Origin: Asaia krungthepensis NRIC 0535
Lineage (GTDB): Bacteria > Pseudomonadota > Alphaproteobacteria > Acetobacterales > Acetobacteraceae
Direction: 5' to 3'
NCBI RefSeq assembly: GCF_025995175.1
Contig: NZ_BAPV01000014.1
Coordinates: forward strand, 57,034 to 121,033
Length of the DNA: 64,000 nt
A model generated the notes under the pieces. It was given only the letters and a program-made list of their open reading frames with translations, was not told the DNA's origin and ran no database searches. This document shows, piece by piece, positions 21,064 through 29,731 of this stretch. How positions within the stretch are numbered: the first letter of the stretch is position 1; each line of letters starts with the position of its first letter. The position numbers were made by a program, and so were the translations under genes.

Positions 21064-21726
21064 GTGTTCGATGGATCGCTTGCAACACCCTCAGGACGTC
21101 GCAAGGCGTGGGTCGACAGTCTGTTCGTCGATCATGCAATTTTCAGACTGCCCTGGACCAATCTTGCCACGGTCGTTCCCGGCAAGGTCTATCGTTGCAA
21201 TCACCCCACCCCGGCGCGACTGGCCCGTTTGACACGACGCCTCGGCCTCAAGACCCTTGTCAATCTGCGCGGGCACCGGCGATGCGGTTCGGATGCTCTC
21301 TCACGCCATGCGGCCGGGAAGATCGGGCTGACCCATGTCGACATGGCCTTCGAAAGCCGCGGTGCCCCGCACAGGGACCGTATCCTGCGCTTTGCGGGGC
21401 TCTACCGGCAGATCGAGACACCCATGTTGATGCATTGCAAATCGGGAGCCGACCGCGCCGGTCTTGCTTCGGCACTGGTCATCCTGTTCGAGGGTGGGAC
21501 AGCCGCCCAGGCCCTGCGTCAGCTGCACTGGCGTTTCGGGCATTTCAACCGCTCGCGCACAGGCATTCTCGACGCATTCATCCTGCACTATCAGGCGCAG
21601 GGCGAGGGCAGGCTGCCCTTCCTGCAATGGGTGGAACACGAGTATGACGAGGTCCAGCTCAAGAAGGATTTCGTGGCGGGCAAACTTGCCTCCTTCCTGA
21701 CCGATCAGGTTTTGCGTCGCGAGTAA
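21064..21726 (+). CDS. Dual-specificity/tyrosine phosphatase-like protein
   Basis: This 220-residue protein carries the cysteine phosphatase signature HCKSGADRAG (CX5R; the catalytic Cys is at about residue 125) preceded by the NLRG segment of the fused DSP-PTPase family. It should dephosphorylate phosphoproteins or small phosphates in the cytosol; the substrate is not known. It starts with GTG at 21064, with AGGGAGAG ten bases upstream. It is divergent from the lipoprotein-methyltransferase pair. Confidence 0.82.
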   Translation: MFDGSLATPSGRRKAWVDSLFVDHAIFRLPWTNLATVVPGKVYRCNHPTPARLARLTRRLGLKTLVNLRGHRRCGSDALSRHAAGKIGLTHVDMAFESRGAPHRDRILRFAGLYRQIETPMLMHCKSGADRAGLASALVILFEGGTAAQALRQLHWRFGHFNRSRTGILDAFILHYQAQGEGRLPFLQWVEHEYDEVQLKKDFVAGKLASFLTDQVLRRE

Positions 21727-21762
21727 TCTTCCCGGCGCACGCCCTCGCCTGTCTCGCTACTT

Positions 21763-22230
21763 TCAGGCGGGTGCCGCCATGCTTTTCACCAGATTGACAA
21801 GATGCTGCCTGACACGCGCGTCAGACACATGCTGAAAAGCACGCAGAAGCTCGAGTGACATATCATCGAGCATCGGCGCACCCGTCTCGGGGGCTGCCTC
21901 ATCCGCGTCATCTCCCTTGAAAAAAGTGGGGGGCGGTTCGGCGAAGCCACCACCAAGGGCTGCGATGGATCTCTCATGGGTGCCGGAAATGAGGTCGTCG
22001 AAAAAAAAACCGATTGGAACATTGAGAACGCGTGACATCTCATAAAGCCGGCTTGCACCCACCTTATTGGCGCCACGTTCGTATTTCTGCACCTGCTGAA
22101 AAGTCAGCCCAAGTGCGGATCCGAGTTTTTCTTGCGACATCCCAAGTAAAGTGCGTCGCATTCTTATGCGCGCACCCACAAGAGCGTCAATTGGACCTGC
22201 CGCCGAAGCACTTTTAGCGGTATTACTCAT
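21763..22230 (-). CDS. XRE-family helix-turn-helix regulator
   Basis: This 155-residue regulator has a classic Cro/C1 helix-turn-helix at residues 18-75 (VGARIRMRRTLLGMSQEKLG then ALGLTFQQVQKYERGANKVG) and a short helical C-terminus. It resembles the conserved alphaproteobacterial HTH gene that follows lnt (PraR/SinR-like group). It lies 48 bases after lnt, consistent with that linkage; the metK gene that often comes next is not here. A run of nine A at 22001-22009 falls in the coding region (FFF). Confidence 0.88.
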   Translation of the reverse strand: MSNTAKSASAAGPIDALVGARIRMRRTLLGMSQEKLGSALGLTFQQVQKYERGANKVGASRLYEMSRVLNVPIGFFFDDLISGTHERSIAALGGGFAEPPPTFFKGDDADEAAPETGAPMLDDMSLELLRAFQHVSDARVRQHLVNLVKSMAAPA

Positions 22231-22277
22231 GAATAACGACTCATTTTCTGGTTAATCCGTGTGCCTATCGCCACGAG

Positions 22278-23819
22278 TTAACCTTTTATTATTTCTCGCC
22301 GACGATACCCAAGGAAAACGGCCAGAATCGCCACGCCAACGCTCAAATAAAGCGGCACGGCTCTGCCATAACGGGAAAACACCGTTGGACGGTGCGGCGC
22401 AGGCAGGGCAAGGACGAGCGTACCGGGCTTGCCCCAGGAAAGACGCCCCAGTTCGTGGCCCGCCCCGTCATAAGCCGCCGTAATTCCCATATTGGCGGCC
22501 TGGACCACAGGGAGACCTTCCTCCACGGCGCGCATTCTCAGCGTCGCAAGATGCTGGCGCGGTCCTGCACTATTGCCGAACCAGGCATCATTCGTGACAT
22601 TGGCGATCCAGCTTGGGCGTGGGTGCGCAGCGACCTGACCTGAGAAGATGATCTCGTAACAGACAAGAGGATCCACCGCCCCAAGCGAAGGCAGGGACCA
22701 TGTGGTGACACCCTTTCCAGGTGTCAGCTGGGCGGGAAGCAGGTTGAACGGAATGAAACGCGGCTGATATTCGCCAAAGGGTACAAGAGTCGATTTGTCG
22801 TAAATGGCGCGGATCTGTCCGCTCTCATCGAGAGCCATGATGCTGTTGTAGAACCGCTCGCGGTCATCACGGCGATCGGACCCGACCATGCCCCAGGCCC
22901 CGTCTGCTGCCTGCGCAATGAGACGCCGCGCCGCTTCCTCCTCATCGAGAAGGCCGGGGAAACCCGACTCAGGCCAGAGATAGACAACGCTGCGATCCGG
23001 TGCGAGCTCGCGCGCTTGTGCAACGCCCTCATTGGTAAGGCGAAGATAAAGCCTGAATGCCTCGACCGCCCCCTCATGCGACAGGATGTCGCGTTCCTGC
23101 ACGTTACCTTGTAACAAGGCCACGGCGGGATTGATCGTCTTTTCGAGACGCGGATGGGACAGGCAGAACCAGCTCCCGCCCAGCCACGCGACAGCCAGGA
23201 TGGCAAGAAGGCGTCTCAACTTCTTGCCATGCCAGACAAGCAATCCTGCGAGAGTGACCACCAGGGTCAGCCCATCCACACCGATGAAGGCGGCAGGCTG
23301 GATCATCAGGTCACCGAGCCTGCCGGGAAATTCGAGCACACTGCCGGTCGGATTCCACGGGAACCCTGTGAAAATGAAGACCCTTCCCATATCTGCCAGC
23401 GTCCAGAGCGCGGCAAGCAGCGCCATGCGTGGCACACCTGCCGGGACCATGCGGGAGAGAAGCACCGGCACCATGATGAATGGGGCCAGAATCACTGCAC
23501 ATCCCGGCGCCGCAATGGGCACCGCCCACCAGAACTCATGGGCCCGCGTCAGGATGGCGTTTGTCAGCCAGGACAGGGCAGCGGTGTGATATCCCAGACC
23601 GAAGAGGAAGGCGTGCAACGCAAGCTGCCGCCAGCCTGGACTGTCCTGGGTGCATCGGTACAGATAGAGCAGCCCGATGGCCAGCGCAGGCAGACAATAG
23701 ACCGGAGGCAGCGCCAGGGAGGAGAATGCCCCGACAAGCAGATCGACCAGAATCATCTTCCTGGTGGAAAATGGAAGCCGGCTCGGCGGGAAAGGGGAAT
23801 TCCTGAGCCGGAATGTCAC
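22278..23819 (-). CDS. lnt: Apolipoprotein N-acyltransferase
   Basis: Lnt adds the third acyl chain to the N-terminal cysteine of lipoproteins at the inner membrane. The 513-residue protein has six to seven N-terminal membrane helices (residues 22-215), then a nitrilase-fold domain with the complete triad E284 (YLWPESGFPG), K342 (YDKSTLVPFGEYQPRF) and C387 (PLVCYEIIFSG), and a last helix near the C-terminus. It follows olsB by 14 bases in one direction, so fur-olsB-lnt is likely one transcript that shapes the envelope. Confidence 0.95.
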   Translation of the reverse strand: MTFRLRNSPFPPSRLPFSTRKMILVDLLVGAFSSLALPPVYCLPALAIGLLYLYRCTQDSPGWRQLALHAFLFGLGYHTAALSWLTNAILTRAHEFWWAVPIAAPGCAVILAPFIMVPVLLSRMVPAGVPRMALLAALWTLADMGRVFIFTGFPWNPTGSVLEFPGRLGDLMIQPAAFIGVDGLTLVVTLAGLLVWHGKKLRRLLAILAVAWLGGSWFCLSHPRLEKTINPAVALLQGNVQERDILSHEGAVEAFRLYLRLTNEGVAQARELAPDRSVVYLWPESGFPGLLDEEEAARRLIAQAADGAWGMVGSDRRDDRERFYNSIMALDESGQIRAIYDKSTLVPFGEYQPRFIPFNLLPAQLTPGKGVTTWSLPSLGAVDPLVCYEIIFSGQVAAHPRPSWIANVTNDAWFGNSAGPRQHLATLRMRAVEEGLPVVQAANMGITAAYDGAGHELGRLSWGKPGTLVLALPAPHRPTVFSRYGRAVPLYLSVGVAILAVFLGYRRREIIKG

Positions 23820-23833
23820 GTAGTGCTCCTGGA

Positions 23834-24733
23834 CTATTCGAGAGCGTCTCGCAAGCGGCGCTCATAATGTCGATAATATTTGTCCGCCAGCAGCTCGCTT
23901 TTCACGAGAACGGCCACATCGGTCGTATTGAACTGCTCGTCAACCACTGCACCATCACCGATGAAGCCGCCCAGACGCAGATATCCCTTGATCAGGGGCG
24001 GCAATCTGGACAGGCATTTGCGGTGATCCAGCAGATGCGGGTCACTGCGCTGCATATCGACATAGCGATCCGGCAGAGCGCGAATGCGCAGGGCCGGCGG
24101 TGCGAGATGGTTATGATAGAGATAGGTCAGTTCATCGGCCATGAGCTCGGGATTCGTCCCCGGCAGGCTGGCGCAACCAAAAAGCACATCAATACGGTGC
24201 AGGAAGATGTAGGAGGCGATGCCACGCCACAGAAGCTGCATGGCCGAGCGACCGCGATAACGCTTGTCGACGCAGGAGCGACCTACTTCAAGCAGGCGCC
24301 CTGGAAACTCGGTGAGTGCCGAGATATCGTACTCGCTCGATGTATAGTACCGCCCGAGGAGGGCTGCCTTGTCGCTGGTGAGCAGGCGATAGGTGCCAAC
24401 CACACCTTCCGCGCCGGAAGATACAGCATGATCGATGACGAGCAGGTGGTCTGCCACCTCATCGAAATCATCGATGTCGCGTTTCAGACGAGCCGTCCGC
24501 TCGTCCGCGCGCGCGCCCATCTCCTCGAAAAAGACGCGATAGCGCAGAGCCTGTGCGGCCTCACGTTCTGCATCCGTGGTAGCGATACGGACCCCAAGTT
24601 GCCCCCCGCGCAGTTCCGGAAAAGTGTCGCGCGCCAGATCAAGCGTGGACAAGGACTGACCGGCAGATGCCGAGTCATCACCATCCGTGACCAGAAGGCG
24701 GAACATCTCGGCATGGGAGGGTTTCGCGTTCAT
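23834..24733 (-). CDS. olsB: Ornithine-acyl-ACP N-acyltransferase (OlsB-type GNAT)
   Basis: OlsB attaches a 3-hydroxyacyl chain to ornithine, the first step to phosphorus-free ornithine lipids. The 299-residue protein has the family blocks VRIATTDAEREAAQALRYRV, VGTYRLL, EVGRSCVDKRYRGRSAMQLL and LFGCASLPGTNPE. olsA, needed for the second acylation, is not adjacent. The ATG overlaps the fur stop by four bases (ATGA), which predicts coupled translation with the iron regulator. Assignment by family is good, though not all members of this hemolysin-like GNAT family use ornithine. Confidence 0.85.
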   Translation of the reverse strand: MNAKPSHAEMFRLLVTDGDDSASAGQSLSTLDLARDTFPELRGGQLGVRIATTDAEREAAQALRYRVFFEEMGARADERTARLKRDIDDFDEVADHLLVIDHAVSSGAEGVVGTYRLLTSDKAALLGRYYTSSEYDISALTEFPGRLLEVGRSCVDKRYRGRSAMQLLWRGIASYIFLHRIDVLFGCASLPGTNPELMADELTYLYHNHLAPPALRIRALPDRYVDMQRSDPHLLDHRKCLSRLPPLIKGYLRLGGFIGDGAVVDEQFNTTDVAVLVKSELLADKYYRHYERRLRDALE

Positions 24734-25224
24734 CCGTCCTGACCTGTTGTCTCGCCTGATTTCTGGGGGGCGCGCCGACCGAAAAGCTCGAGACGGTGAG
24801 AAACGAGGTCAAAGCCAAGACGGCGCGCCAATGTTTCCATAAGGGCTGCGTGGTCCTCGTCCTCGAACTCGACAACATGCCCGGTATCGACATCGATCAG
24901 ATGATAATGGTGCTGGTGACCTGGCTCGCTTGCCTCATAACGGGCGCGGCCACCGCCGAAGTCGCGACGTTCGAGAATCCCTTTTTCCTCGAGCAGGCGA
25001 ACGGTACGGTAGACCGTTGCGATCGAGATCCGGGCATCCATCTGCGACGCACGCCGATAGAGTTCCTCGACGTCGGGATGATCCTCAGCCTCGGACAGCA
25101 CACGCGCAATAACGCGGCGCTGCCCGGTCATCTTGAGCCCCCGGTCGATGCATAATTGCCCGATGCGCGACTCATCCTGAGCCCGCCCGCTTCGCTTTGC
25201 GTCAGCTTTCGCTTCAGATACCAT
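24730..25224 (-). CDS. fur: Fur family transcriptional regulator
   Basis: This is a metal-responsive repressor of the Fur family, 164 residues. The winged helix lies at residues 25-85 (GLKMTGQRRVIARVL; ISIATVYRTVRLLEEKGILE) and the metal-binding dimer domain shows PGHQHHYHLIDVDTGHVVEF. There is no C-terminal CxxC pair. It is probably the iron- or manganese-sensing Fur; an Irr-like role is less likely. It lies 66 bases after mucR and overlaps olsB. Confidence 0.9.
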   Translation of the reverse strand: MVSEAKADAKRSGRAQDESRIGQLCIDRGLKMTGQRRVIARVLSEAEDHPDVEELYRRASQMDARISIATVYRTVRLLEEKGILERRDFGGGRARYEASEPGHQHHYHLIDVDTGHVVEFEDEDHAALMETLARRLGFDLVSHRLELFGRRAPQKSGETTGQDG

Positions 25225-25290
25225 GAGAAAGGGCGTAGCCGAAATTCCGGCCCTTTGCCAACGTTAAGTAGCGGGCAAAGAGCGGCTTTC

Positions 25291-25689
25291 TCACCTCCTG
25301 TGACCGAGACCGATCTTGCGCGCCAAATTCGAACGATGGCTGGCGTAATTCGGCGCAACCATCGGATATTCCGGAGGGAGATCCCAGCGCTCGCGATATT
25401 GCTGAGGTGTCATGTCATAGACGGTCTGAAGATGGCGGCGAAGCAGCTTGAGCTTTTTGCCATCCTCAAGGCAGATGATATAATCGGGAAATACTGATTT
25501 CTTGGGTGAAACAGCAGGTGTCGGCTTGACGATCTCGGGCTTGGTATTGGTGACAGTGGACAAGGTCTGATGCACGGTCCGTATAAGCGCCGGCAGGTCC
25601 TGACCAGAAACTTCATTATGGGCCACATAAGCCGATATAATTTGTGTGGTCAGCTTTTGCAGGGTCAAGTTGTCCGGATCGCCTGACAT
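25291..25689 (-). CDS. mucR: MucR/Ros family transcriptional regulator
   Basis: MucR proteins are zinc-finger regulators that control exopolysaccharide, motility and cell-cycle genes in alphaproteobacteria. The 132-residue product has the domain CLEDGKKLKLLRRHLQTVYD with finger Cys and His residues, followed by MTPQQYRERWDLPPEYPMVA and the basic tail NLARKIGLGHRR. The frame extends upstream to 25764, but the ATG at 25689 has GGGGAGA nine bases before it and gives MSGDPDN, the family start. It precedes fur in the same direction. Confidence 0.92.
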   Translation of the reverse strand: MSGDPDNLTLQKLTTQIISAYVAHNEVSGQDLPALIRTVHQTLSTVTNTKPEIVKPTPAVSPKKSVFPDYIICLEDGKKLKLLRRHLQTVYDMTPQQYRERWDLPPEYPMVAPNYASHRSNLARKIGLGHRR

Positions 25690-25788
25690 GTAAGTTCTCC
25701 CCGATGAATATATCTTAGAAAGAGAGATATACTGAATGAACGATACAGTCCAAGAAAATCTCATAAATAACTACAGGTCTTCGATTTG

Positions 25789-26022
25789 ATGACCAGTCAG
25801 ATTATTGATATCACAGACAAGATATGTCCCATGACGACGGTTTACGTCCGTCTTTCTTTCGATCGCGCCGCGCCCGGCACAGATATCCACATCCTTCTGA
25901 AGGGTGAGGAAACGCGGCGGAATGTGATGCGCCTTCTGGAAACACTGGGCCAGATCCCGCAATGCTCGGCGCCGCGGGACACGACGATCGCGGATTACCG
26001 AATCTCGTTTGTCAAATCATAA
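25789..26022 (+). CDS. TusA-like sulfurtransferase family protein
   Basis: This 77-residue protein matches the TusA/SirA fold: a first strand IDITDKICP with the conserved Cys-Pro at residues 13-14, a helix, a strand TDIHILLKGEE, and a final strand YRISFVKS. TusA proteins pass persulfide sulfur to tRNA thiolation or cofactor pathways. I start at ATG 25789; a TTG just before it is in frame. It lies on the plus strand inside an otherwise minus-strand block, divergent from mucR, and its 3' end overlaps the 3' end of rimI by 28 bases. Confidence 0.75.
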   Translation: MTSQIIDITDKICPMTTVYVRLSFDRAAPGTDIHILLKGEETRRNVMRLLETLGQIPQCSAPRDTTIADYRISFVKS

Positions 26023-26459
26023 CGCAAGACAGCGGCGTCGCTCCCATCATGGTAATATGCGCGCCTTACGCCGCAATGTTGAAAGCCAAGCCCCAAATAA
26101 AAAGCAAGAGCAGGTTCATTCTGCTTCGACACCTCGAGAAATAATGCTTCAACAGCGAGGTTGCGCAGGTGACCGAGCGCTGCGCCCAGCAGGGAGGCCG
26201 CCACACCCTGGCGCCTGAAGGCGTTGGCTACGACAATGGTCAGGATTTCGGCCTCACCGGCACAATGGCGGAGCAGGACCAAGCCGACTGGCAGATCCCC
26301 CTTCAGGGCAATCCAACCGATCGTGCCTTCCGTGCGCAGAAGAGATGAAAAGGAATCTGGACTCCATTGCTCTGCTTTGCTGAACCCATCACGGTGGAGG
26401 GCAGCGCAGACAGGAGCATGGGCCTCCCCTATAAGCGTGCAATGGAACGCCGCCCTCAT
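25995..26459 (-). CDS. rimI: GNAT acetyltransferase, RimI-type
   Basis: RimI acetylates the N-terminal alanine of ribosomal protein S18. The 154-residue GNAT protein has the acetyl-CoA-binding segment ILTIVVANAFRRQGVAASLL and the LEVSKQNEPALAFYLGLGF motif characteristic of RimI. Its ATG overlaps the tsaB stop, the standard tsaB-rimI pairing. The last 28 bases overlap the oppositely oriented tusA-like gene. Confidence 0.9.
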   Translation of the reverse strand: MRAAFHCTLIGEAHAPVCAALHRDGFSKAEQWSPDSFSSLLRTEGTIGWIALKGDLPVGLVLLRHCAGEAEILTIVVANAFRRQGVAASLLGAALGHLRNLAVEALFLEVSKQNEPALAFYLGLGFQHCGVRRAYYHDGSDAAVLRYDLTNEIR

Positions 26460-27103
26460 CAGAACGGTGCAGGCCTCAGGCCGCGAGCAGGCAATTTGGC
26501 TTCCGGGGCGTCAATATAGAGGGGTGAGAGGACGGAACGGTCGTCCGACAACAGCCCTGCCTCCAGCACCCACGCGATATCGGGGCCACCCGTCCAGATC
26601 ACCTGGGGGTGATCAGTCCCCGGGGGGGAGACAGCGCTCGATCCCGGCCCCACAAGAATTGCTTCCTCTGGGACAGGGCATTCCGCAGGAGAACCCGCCC
26701 AGAAACTGCCATCCGGCCATTCCACGAAAACTCTGTCGCGTCTGGCCTGTGTCACGCAAATGGTGTTCTCCCAGCCAAGCCTTGTGCGGAAACAGGCGCC
26801 CGTCGTGACACCCCGGAGTCTCGCACCAAACCCGAAGGCCAGACCATTGGCCAAGGAGAGACTGGCGCGCAGACCGGTGAAGGAACCTGGACCGAGCACT
26901 GCTATGATAAGATCCGGCCCGTTCTTCCAGCCAAGATCACGGATCATATCCCGGCATTTGGCGGGAAGCGCCCCGGTTGCTCCGATACCATCAAGACGGT
27001 CATGCTGGACCAGTCTCCGGCCATTGAAGGCCGCCACATCGCCTGTGCTGGAGGGACCAAGGCTCGCGGCATTGAGCACGAGACTGCGCAAGTCAGAATC
27101 CAT
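26459..27103 (-). CDS. tsaB: tRNA threonylcarbamoyladenosine biosynthesis protein TsaB
   Basis: TsaB is the inactive partner that helps TsaD make t6A37 on tRNAs. The 214-residue protein has the ASKHA-type signature IIAVLGPGSFTGLRASLSLA at residues 66-85 and the tail VLSPLYIDAPEAK seen in the family. It shares a base with rimI downstream and with the nitroreductase upstream (stop and start codons abut at 27103), so the three are translated in tandem. Confidence 0.92.
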   Translation of the reverse strand: MDSDLRSLVLNAASLGPSSTGDVAAFNGRRLVQHDRLDGIGATGALPAKCRDMIRDLGWKNGPDLIIAVLGPGSFTGLRASLSLANGLAFGFGARLRGVTTGACFRTRLGWENTICVTQARRDRVFVEWPDGSFWAGSPAECPVPEEAILVGPGSSAVSPPGTDHPQVIWTGGPDIAWVLEAGLLSDDRSVLSPLYIDAPEAKLPARGLRPAPF

Positions 27104-27720
27104 CAGAGGACGAGACAGGCTTCGTCAAATCCGAGCCGCATGGCCCGTTCCTGTCGGGGCGGTGCATCAGCATAGCCAAGCCCGACGATGAAATTAACGC
27201 GCCATCCCGTATCAGCGAGGAAGATATCCTCGATGGAGTAAGCATCGAACCCCGAGAATGGCGCGACCGAGAGACCCAGGGCGCGTGCAGCCATCAGCAG
27301 ATAGCCCCCCTGAAGCGAACCGTTGCGAAAAGCGGTTTCCTCGGAGAGGCCGACATCTGCGGCGAACCAGTTCCGAAGATTGTCTTCGCGGCTCAGGCGG
27401 GGCAGATGCTCGAAAAAAAGAGGGTCATGACAGACCAGCACGATAACAGGTGCGGTCAGGCAGCGCTCGACATTGCCTGCCGAAAGCGCCGATCTCAATC
27501 GTTCCTTCATGTCATCGGCTGTCAGAAACACGAAGCGTGCCGGGCTGCAATTCCCGGAGGTCGGACCCAGTTTGACCAGATCATACAGGGCGACCAGCGT
27601 TTCGCGCTCGACCGGGCGTGCCGCCCATTCTGTCGCCGTACGGGCCTGCCGAAAGAGCTGGTTCAGAGCGTTGTCATCCAGGGGTGCCGTGGGCGGAAAC
27701 TCTGGCTGACTTTCACTCAC
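27103..27720 (-). CDS. Nitroreductase family protein (malonic semialdehyde reductase RutE/HadB-like)
   Basis: This FMN-dependent nitroreductase-fold enzyme has 205 residues. The motifs PTSGNCSPARFVFL, NWFAADVGLS, GSLQGGYLLMAARALGLSVA and FSGFD match the RutE/HadB subgroup, which reduces malonic semialdehyde to 3-hydroxypropionate. No other pyrimidine-degradation (rut) gene is present, so the role may be general detoxification. The frame is open to 27786, but GTG 27720 has GAGGA nine bases upstream and gives VSESQPEF, the family start. Confidence 0.85.
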   Translation of the reverse strand: MSESQPEFPPTAPLDDNALNQLFRQARTATEWAARPVERETLVALYDLVKLGPTSGNCSPARFVFLTADDMKERLRSALSAGNVERCLTAPVIVLVCHDPLFFEHLPRLSREDNLRNWFAADVGLSEETAFRNGSLQGGYLLMAARALGLSVAPFSGFDAYSIEDIFLADTGWRVNFIVGLGYADAPPRQERAMRLGFDEACLVL

Positions 27721-27724
27721 TCGA

Positions 27725-28288
27725 TCAATCCTCGACCTGCTCAACCGCCACCACTTCAGGAACGTAGTGTCGCAGCATGTTTTCAACGCCGTGTTTCAGC
27801 GTGGCGCGGGATGAGGGGCACCCTGCGCAGGCGCCCTGCATCGTCAGGCGAACCACACCGTCACGATATCCCCTGAATACGATATCACCCCCATCTCCTG
27901 CAACGGCAGGGCGAACACGGGTGTCGAGCAATTCCCGGATCTGAGCAACGACAGCCTCATCTTCGGGGGCAATCGCCTCTTCTTCGGTTTCCGCTACCGA
28001 TTCAAGGCAGGGCGCACCGGATTCGAAATGCGATGTGATCGCTGCCAGCAACAAAGGCTTGAGTGTATTCCAGCTGAATTCATCCGTCTTGGTGACAGAA
28101 ATGAAGTCACCACCCAGGAAGACGCCGCTCACGCCATCAACCGCAAAGAGCGACGAGGCCAGGGGCGAGCGCCCTTCGGCAGCGGATTTTTCGGCAAAAT
28201 CTGCGGTCCCACGATGCCCGGTCACAGCGCGACCCGGCAGGAACTTCAGAGTGGCAGGATTGGGGGTATCCTCAGTCTCGATAAACAT
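27725..28288 (-). CDS. NifU family Fe-S scaffold/carrier protein
   Basis: This 187-residue protein has an N-terminal Nfu domain (MFIETEDTPNPATLKFLPGR) and a C-terminal NifU domain with the cluster-binding CxxC (GACAGCPSS). It carries Fe-S clusters to apo-enzymes in the cytosol. ATG 28288 is chosen over an adjacent in-frame GTG. The nitroreductase start follows five bases after its stop codon, so they form the head of the nfu-nitroreductase-tsaB-rimI transcript. Confidence 0.93.
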   Translation of the reverse strand: MFIETEDTPNPATLKFLPGRAVTGHRGTADFAEKSAAEGRSPLASSLFAVDGVSGVFLGGDFISVTKTDEFSWNTLKPLLLAAITSHFESGAPCLESVAETEEEAIAPEDEAVVAQIRELLDTRVRPAVAGDGGDIVFRGYRDGVVRLTMQGACAGCPSSRATLKHGVENMLRHYVPEVVAVEQVED

Positions 28289-28363
28289 CACAGCTCTCAG
28301 ATAACGGTTGCTGCTGTGACATGTGCCATCAATCGCGACTCCGCAAGTCCTTTATCCCCGGAT

Positions 28364-29725
28364 TCACGCTTTGGCGACACCCAATGGCAGGGTGATCTCG
28401 ACACAGAGGCCACGGCCCGGAACATTGCGCAGATCGACTTTACCGCCTGCCCGCCCGACTTCACGCGTGACAATGGCAAGGCCGAGCCCCATCCCCCCGG
28501 TTGCCCGCGACCGTGATCCTTCGACGCGATAAAAAGCTGACAGCACCTTCTCAAGTTCGGCCTCGGGAATGCCGGGACCGTCATCGATCACGGCGATGAC
28601 AGCCTGCCTGCCGTCCGTCTCGAGCGTGACGTGAGCATCACCGCCATAATTACAGGCATTGTCGATGAGGTTGGCAAAGACCCGCTTGATGGCCAGAGGA
28701 CGCACCATCGCCTGACAGCGGTCAGGGCCGGTATAGCTCGTTTCGCGCCCGCGATCGCTCTGCGAATCCAGCAGGGTGTTGAGTATGGCGACAAGATCGA
28801 CCTGCTTGACCGGTTCCGGATCCAGGTCACCGGCGAGATAGGCCAGGACACCTGTCACCATGGCTTCCATCTCGTCGATATCGGCCTCGATCGCAGTTTG
28901 GGTCTCTTCGTCATCCATGAACCCGGCACGCAGTCTCAAACGGGCGAGCGGCGTGCGGAGATCGTGGGAGACTGCAGCAAGAATCTCGGTGCGGTCGTTG
29001 ATCAAACGCCGGATGCGATGCTGCATCTTGTTGATGGCTTTGGCGAGGCCGCGCACTTCACGCGGTCCTCGCTCATCAACCATCGTCCACTGCATATCAT
29101 CGGACTTTGCAATACTGTCTGCGACCTGTGCCAAAGCACGCAACGGCGTGCTGAGTGATCGCACAATCATGGCCGCCGCAATTGCGACGGCGCCCGCGGT
29201 AATCGCAGCAGATGCGAGACCGCCGGTCATGTGCCGATGCTTCAGAATTCCCGGCACGTTAAAGGCAAGGCGACTGCCATCTGCAAGTTGCAGACTGCCG
29301 TGAATGCTGGATGAGTCGGCCCGATCGGCCCATACCCGGATATCGGCCTTGCCGAGATCACGGTCATTGGCGATCAGACTTTCCTCGACCTGCCGCAAGC
29401 GATGCGGCTGATCGAGGTCGATAGGCTGGTTGGCTGAACGCCAGCTGACACTGATGCCGTTGTCGGAGAGGAGGGCGCCAAGGAGTCCGCGCTGGCTGAT
29501 TGGCGTGGTGCGCAACACACGAAGGTCGGTGCTGAGCTCCTCTGCTAGCTGGGTGATCCGGCTGTCATCATCGATATAGGTCTCGGCCTCTTCATAAAAG
29601 AAAGCACTGGCAACGAAGACCAGGATGACGGCCGCGAGTAGGACGACACTGACGCGACCGACCAGACCCACAGGCCAAAGGCGAATGATCCGGGGCGTAT
29701 GCCCCCCTCCGAGACTGAACGGCAT
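28364..29725 (-). CDS. Sensor histidine kinase (EnvZ-like architecture)
   Basis: This is a 453-residue membrane histidine kinase. The order is TM1 at about residues 18-42, a periplasmic sensor of about 125 residues, TM2 at about 172-194, HAMP, the DHp helix with the phospho-acceptor histidine in AAVSHDLRTPLARLRLR, and the ATPase domain with N box DNACNYGG, G1 VIDDGPGIP, F box SAFYRVEGSR and G2 GGMGLGLAIV. It follows its response regulator by six bases. The signal is unknown; the EnvZ-like layout would fit an envelope stress or osmolarity sensor. Confidence 0.93.
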   Translation of the reverse strand: MPFSLGGGHTPRIIRLWPVGLVGRVSVVLLAAVILVFVASAFFYEEAETYIDDDSRITQLAEELSTDLRVLRTTPISQRGLLGALLSDNGISVSWRSANQPIDLDQPHRLRQVEESLIANDRDLGKADIRVWADRADSSSIHGSLQLADGSRLAFNVPGILKHRHMTGGLASAAITAGAVAIAAAMIVRSLSTPLRALAQVADSIAKSDDMQWTMVDERGPREVRGLAKAINKMQHRIRRLINDRTEILAAVSHDLRTPLARLRLRAGFMDDEETQTAIEADIDEMEAMVTGVLAYLAGDLDPEPVKQVDLVAILNTLLDSQSDRGRETSYTGPDRCQAMVRPLAIKRVFANLIDNACNYGGDAHVTLETDGRQAVIAVIDDGPGIPEAELEKVLSAFYRVEGSRSRATGGMGLGLAIVTREVGRAGGKVDLRNVPGRGLCVEITLPLGVAKA

Positions 29726-29731
29726 AGGGCC

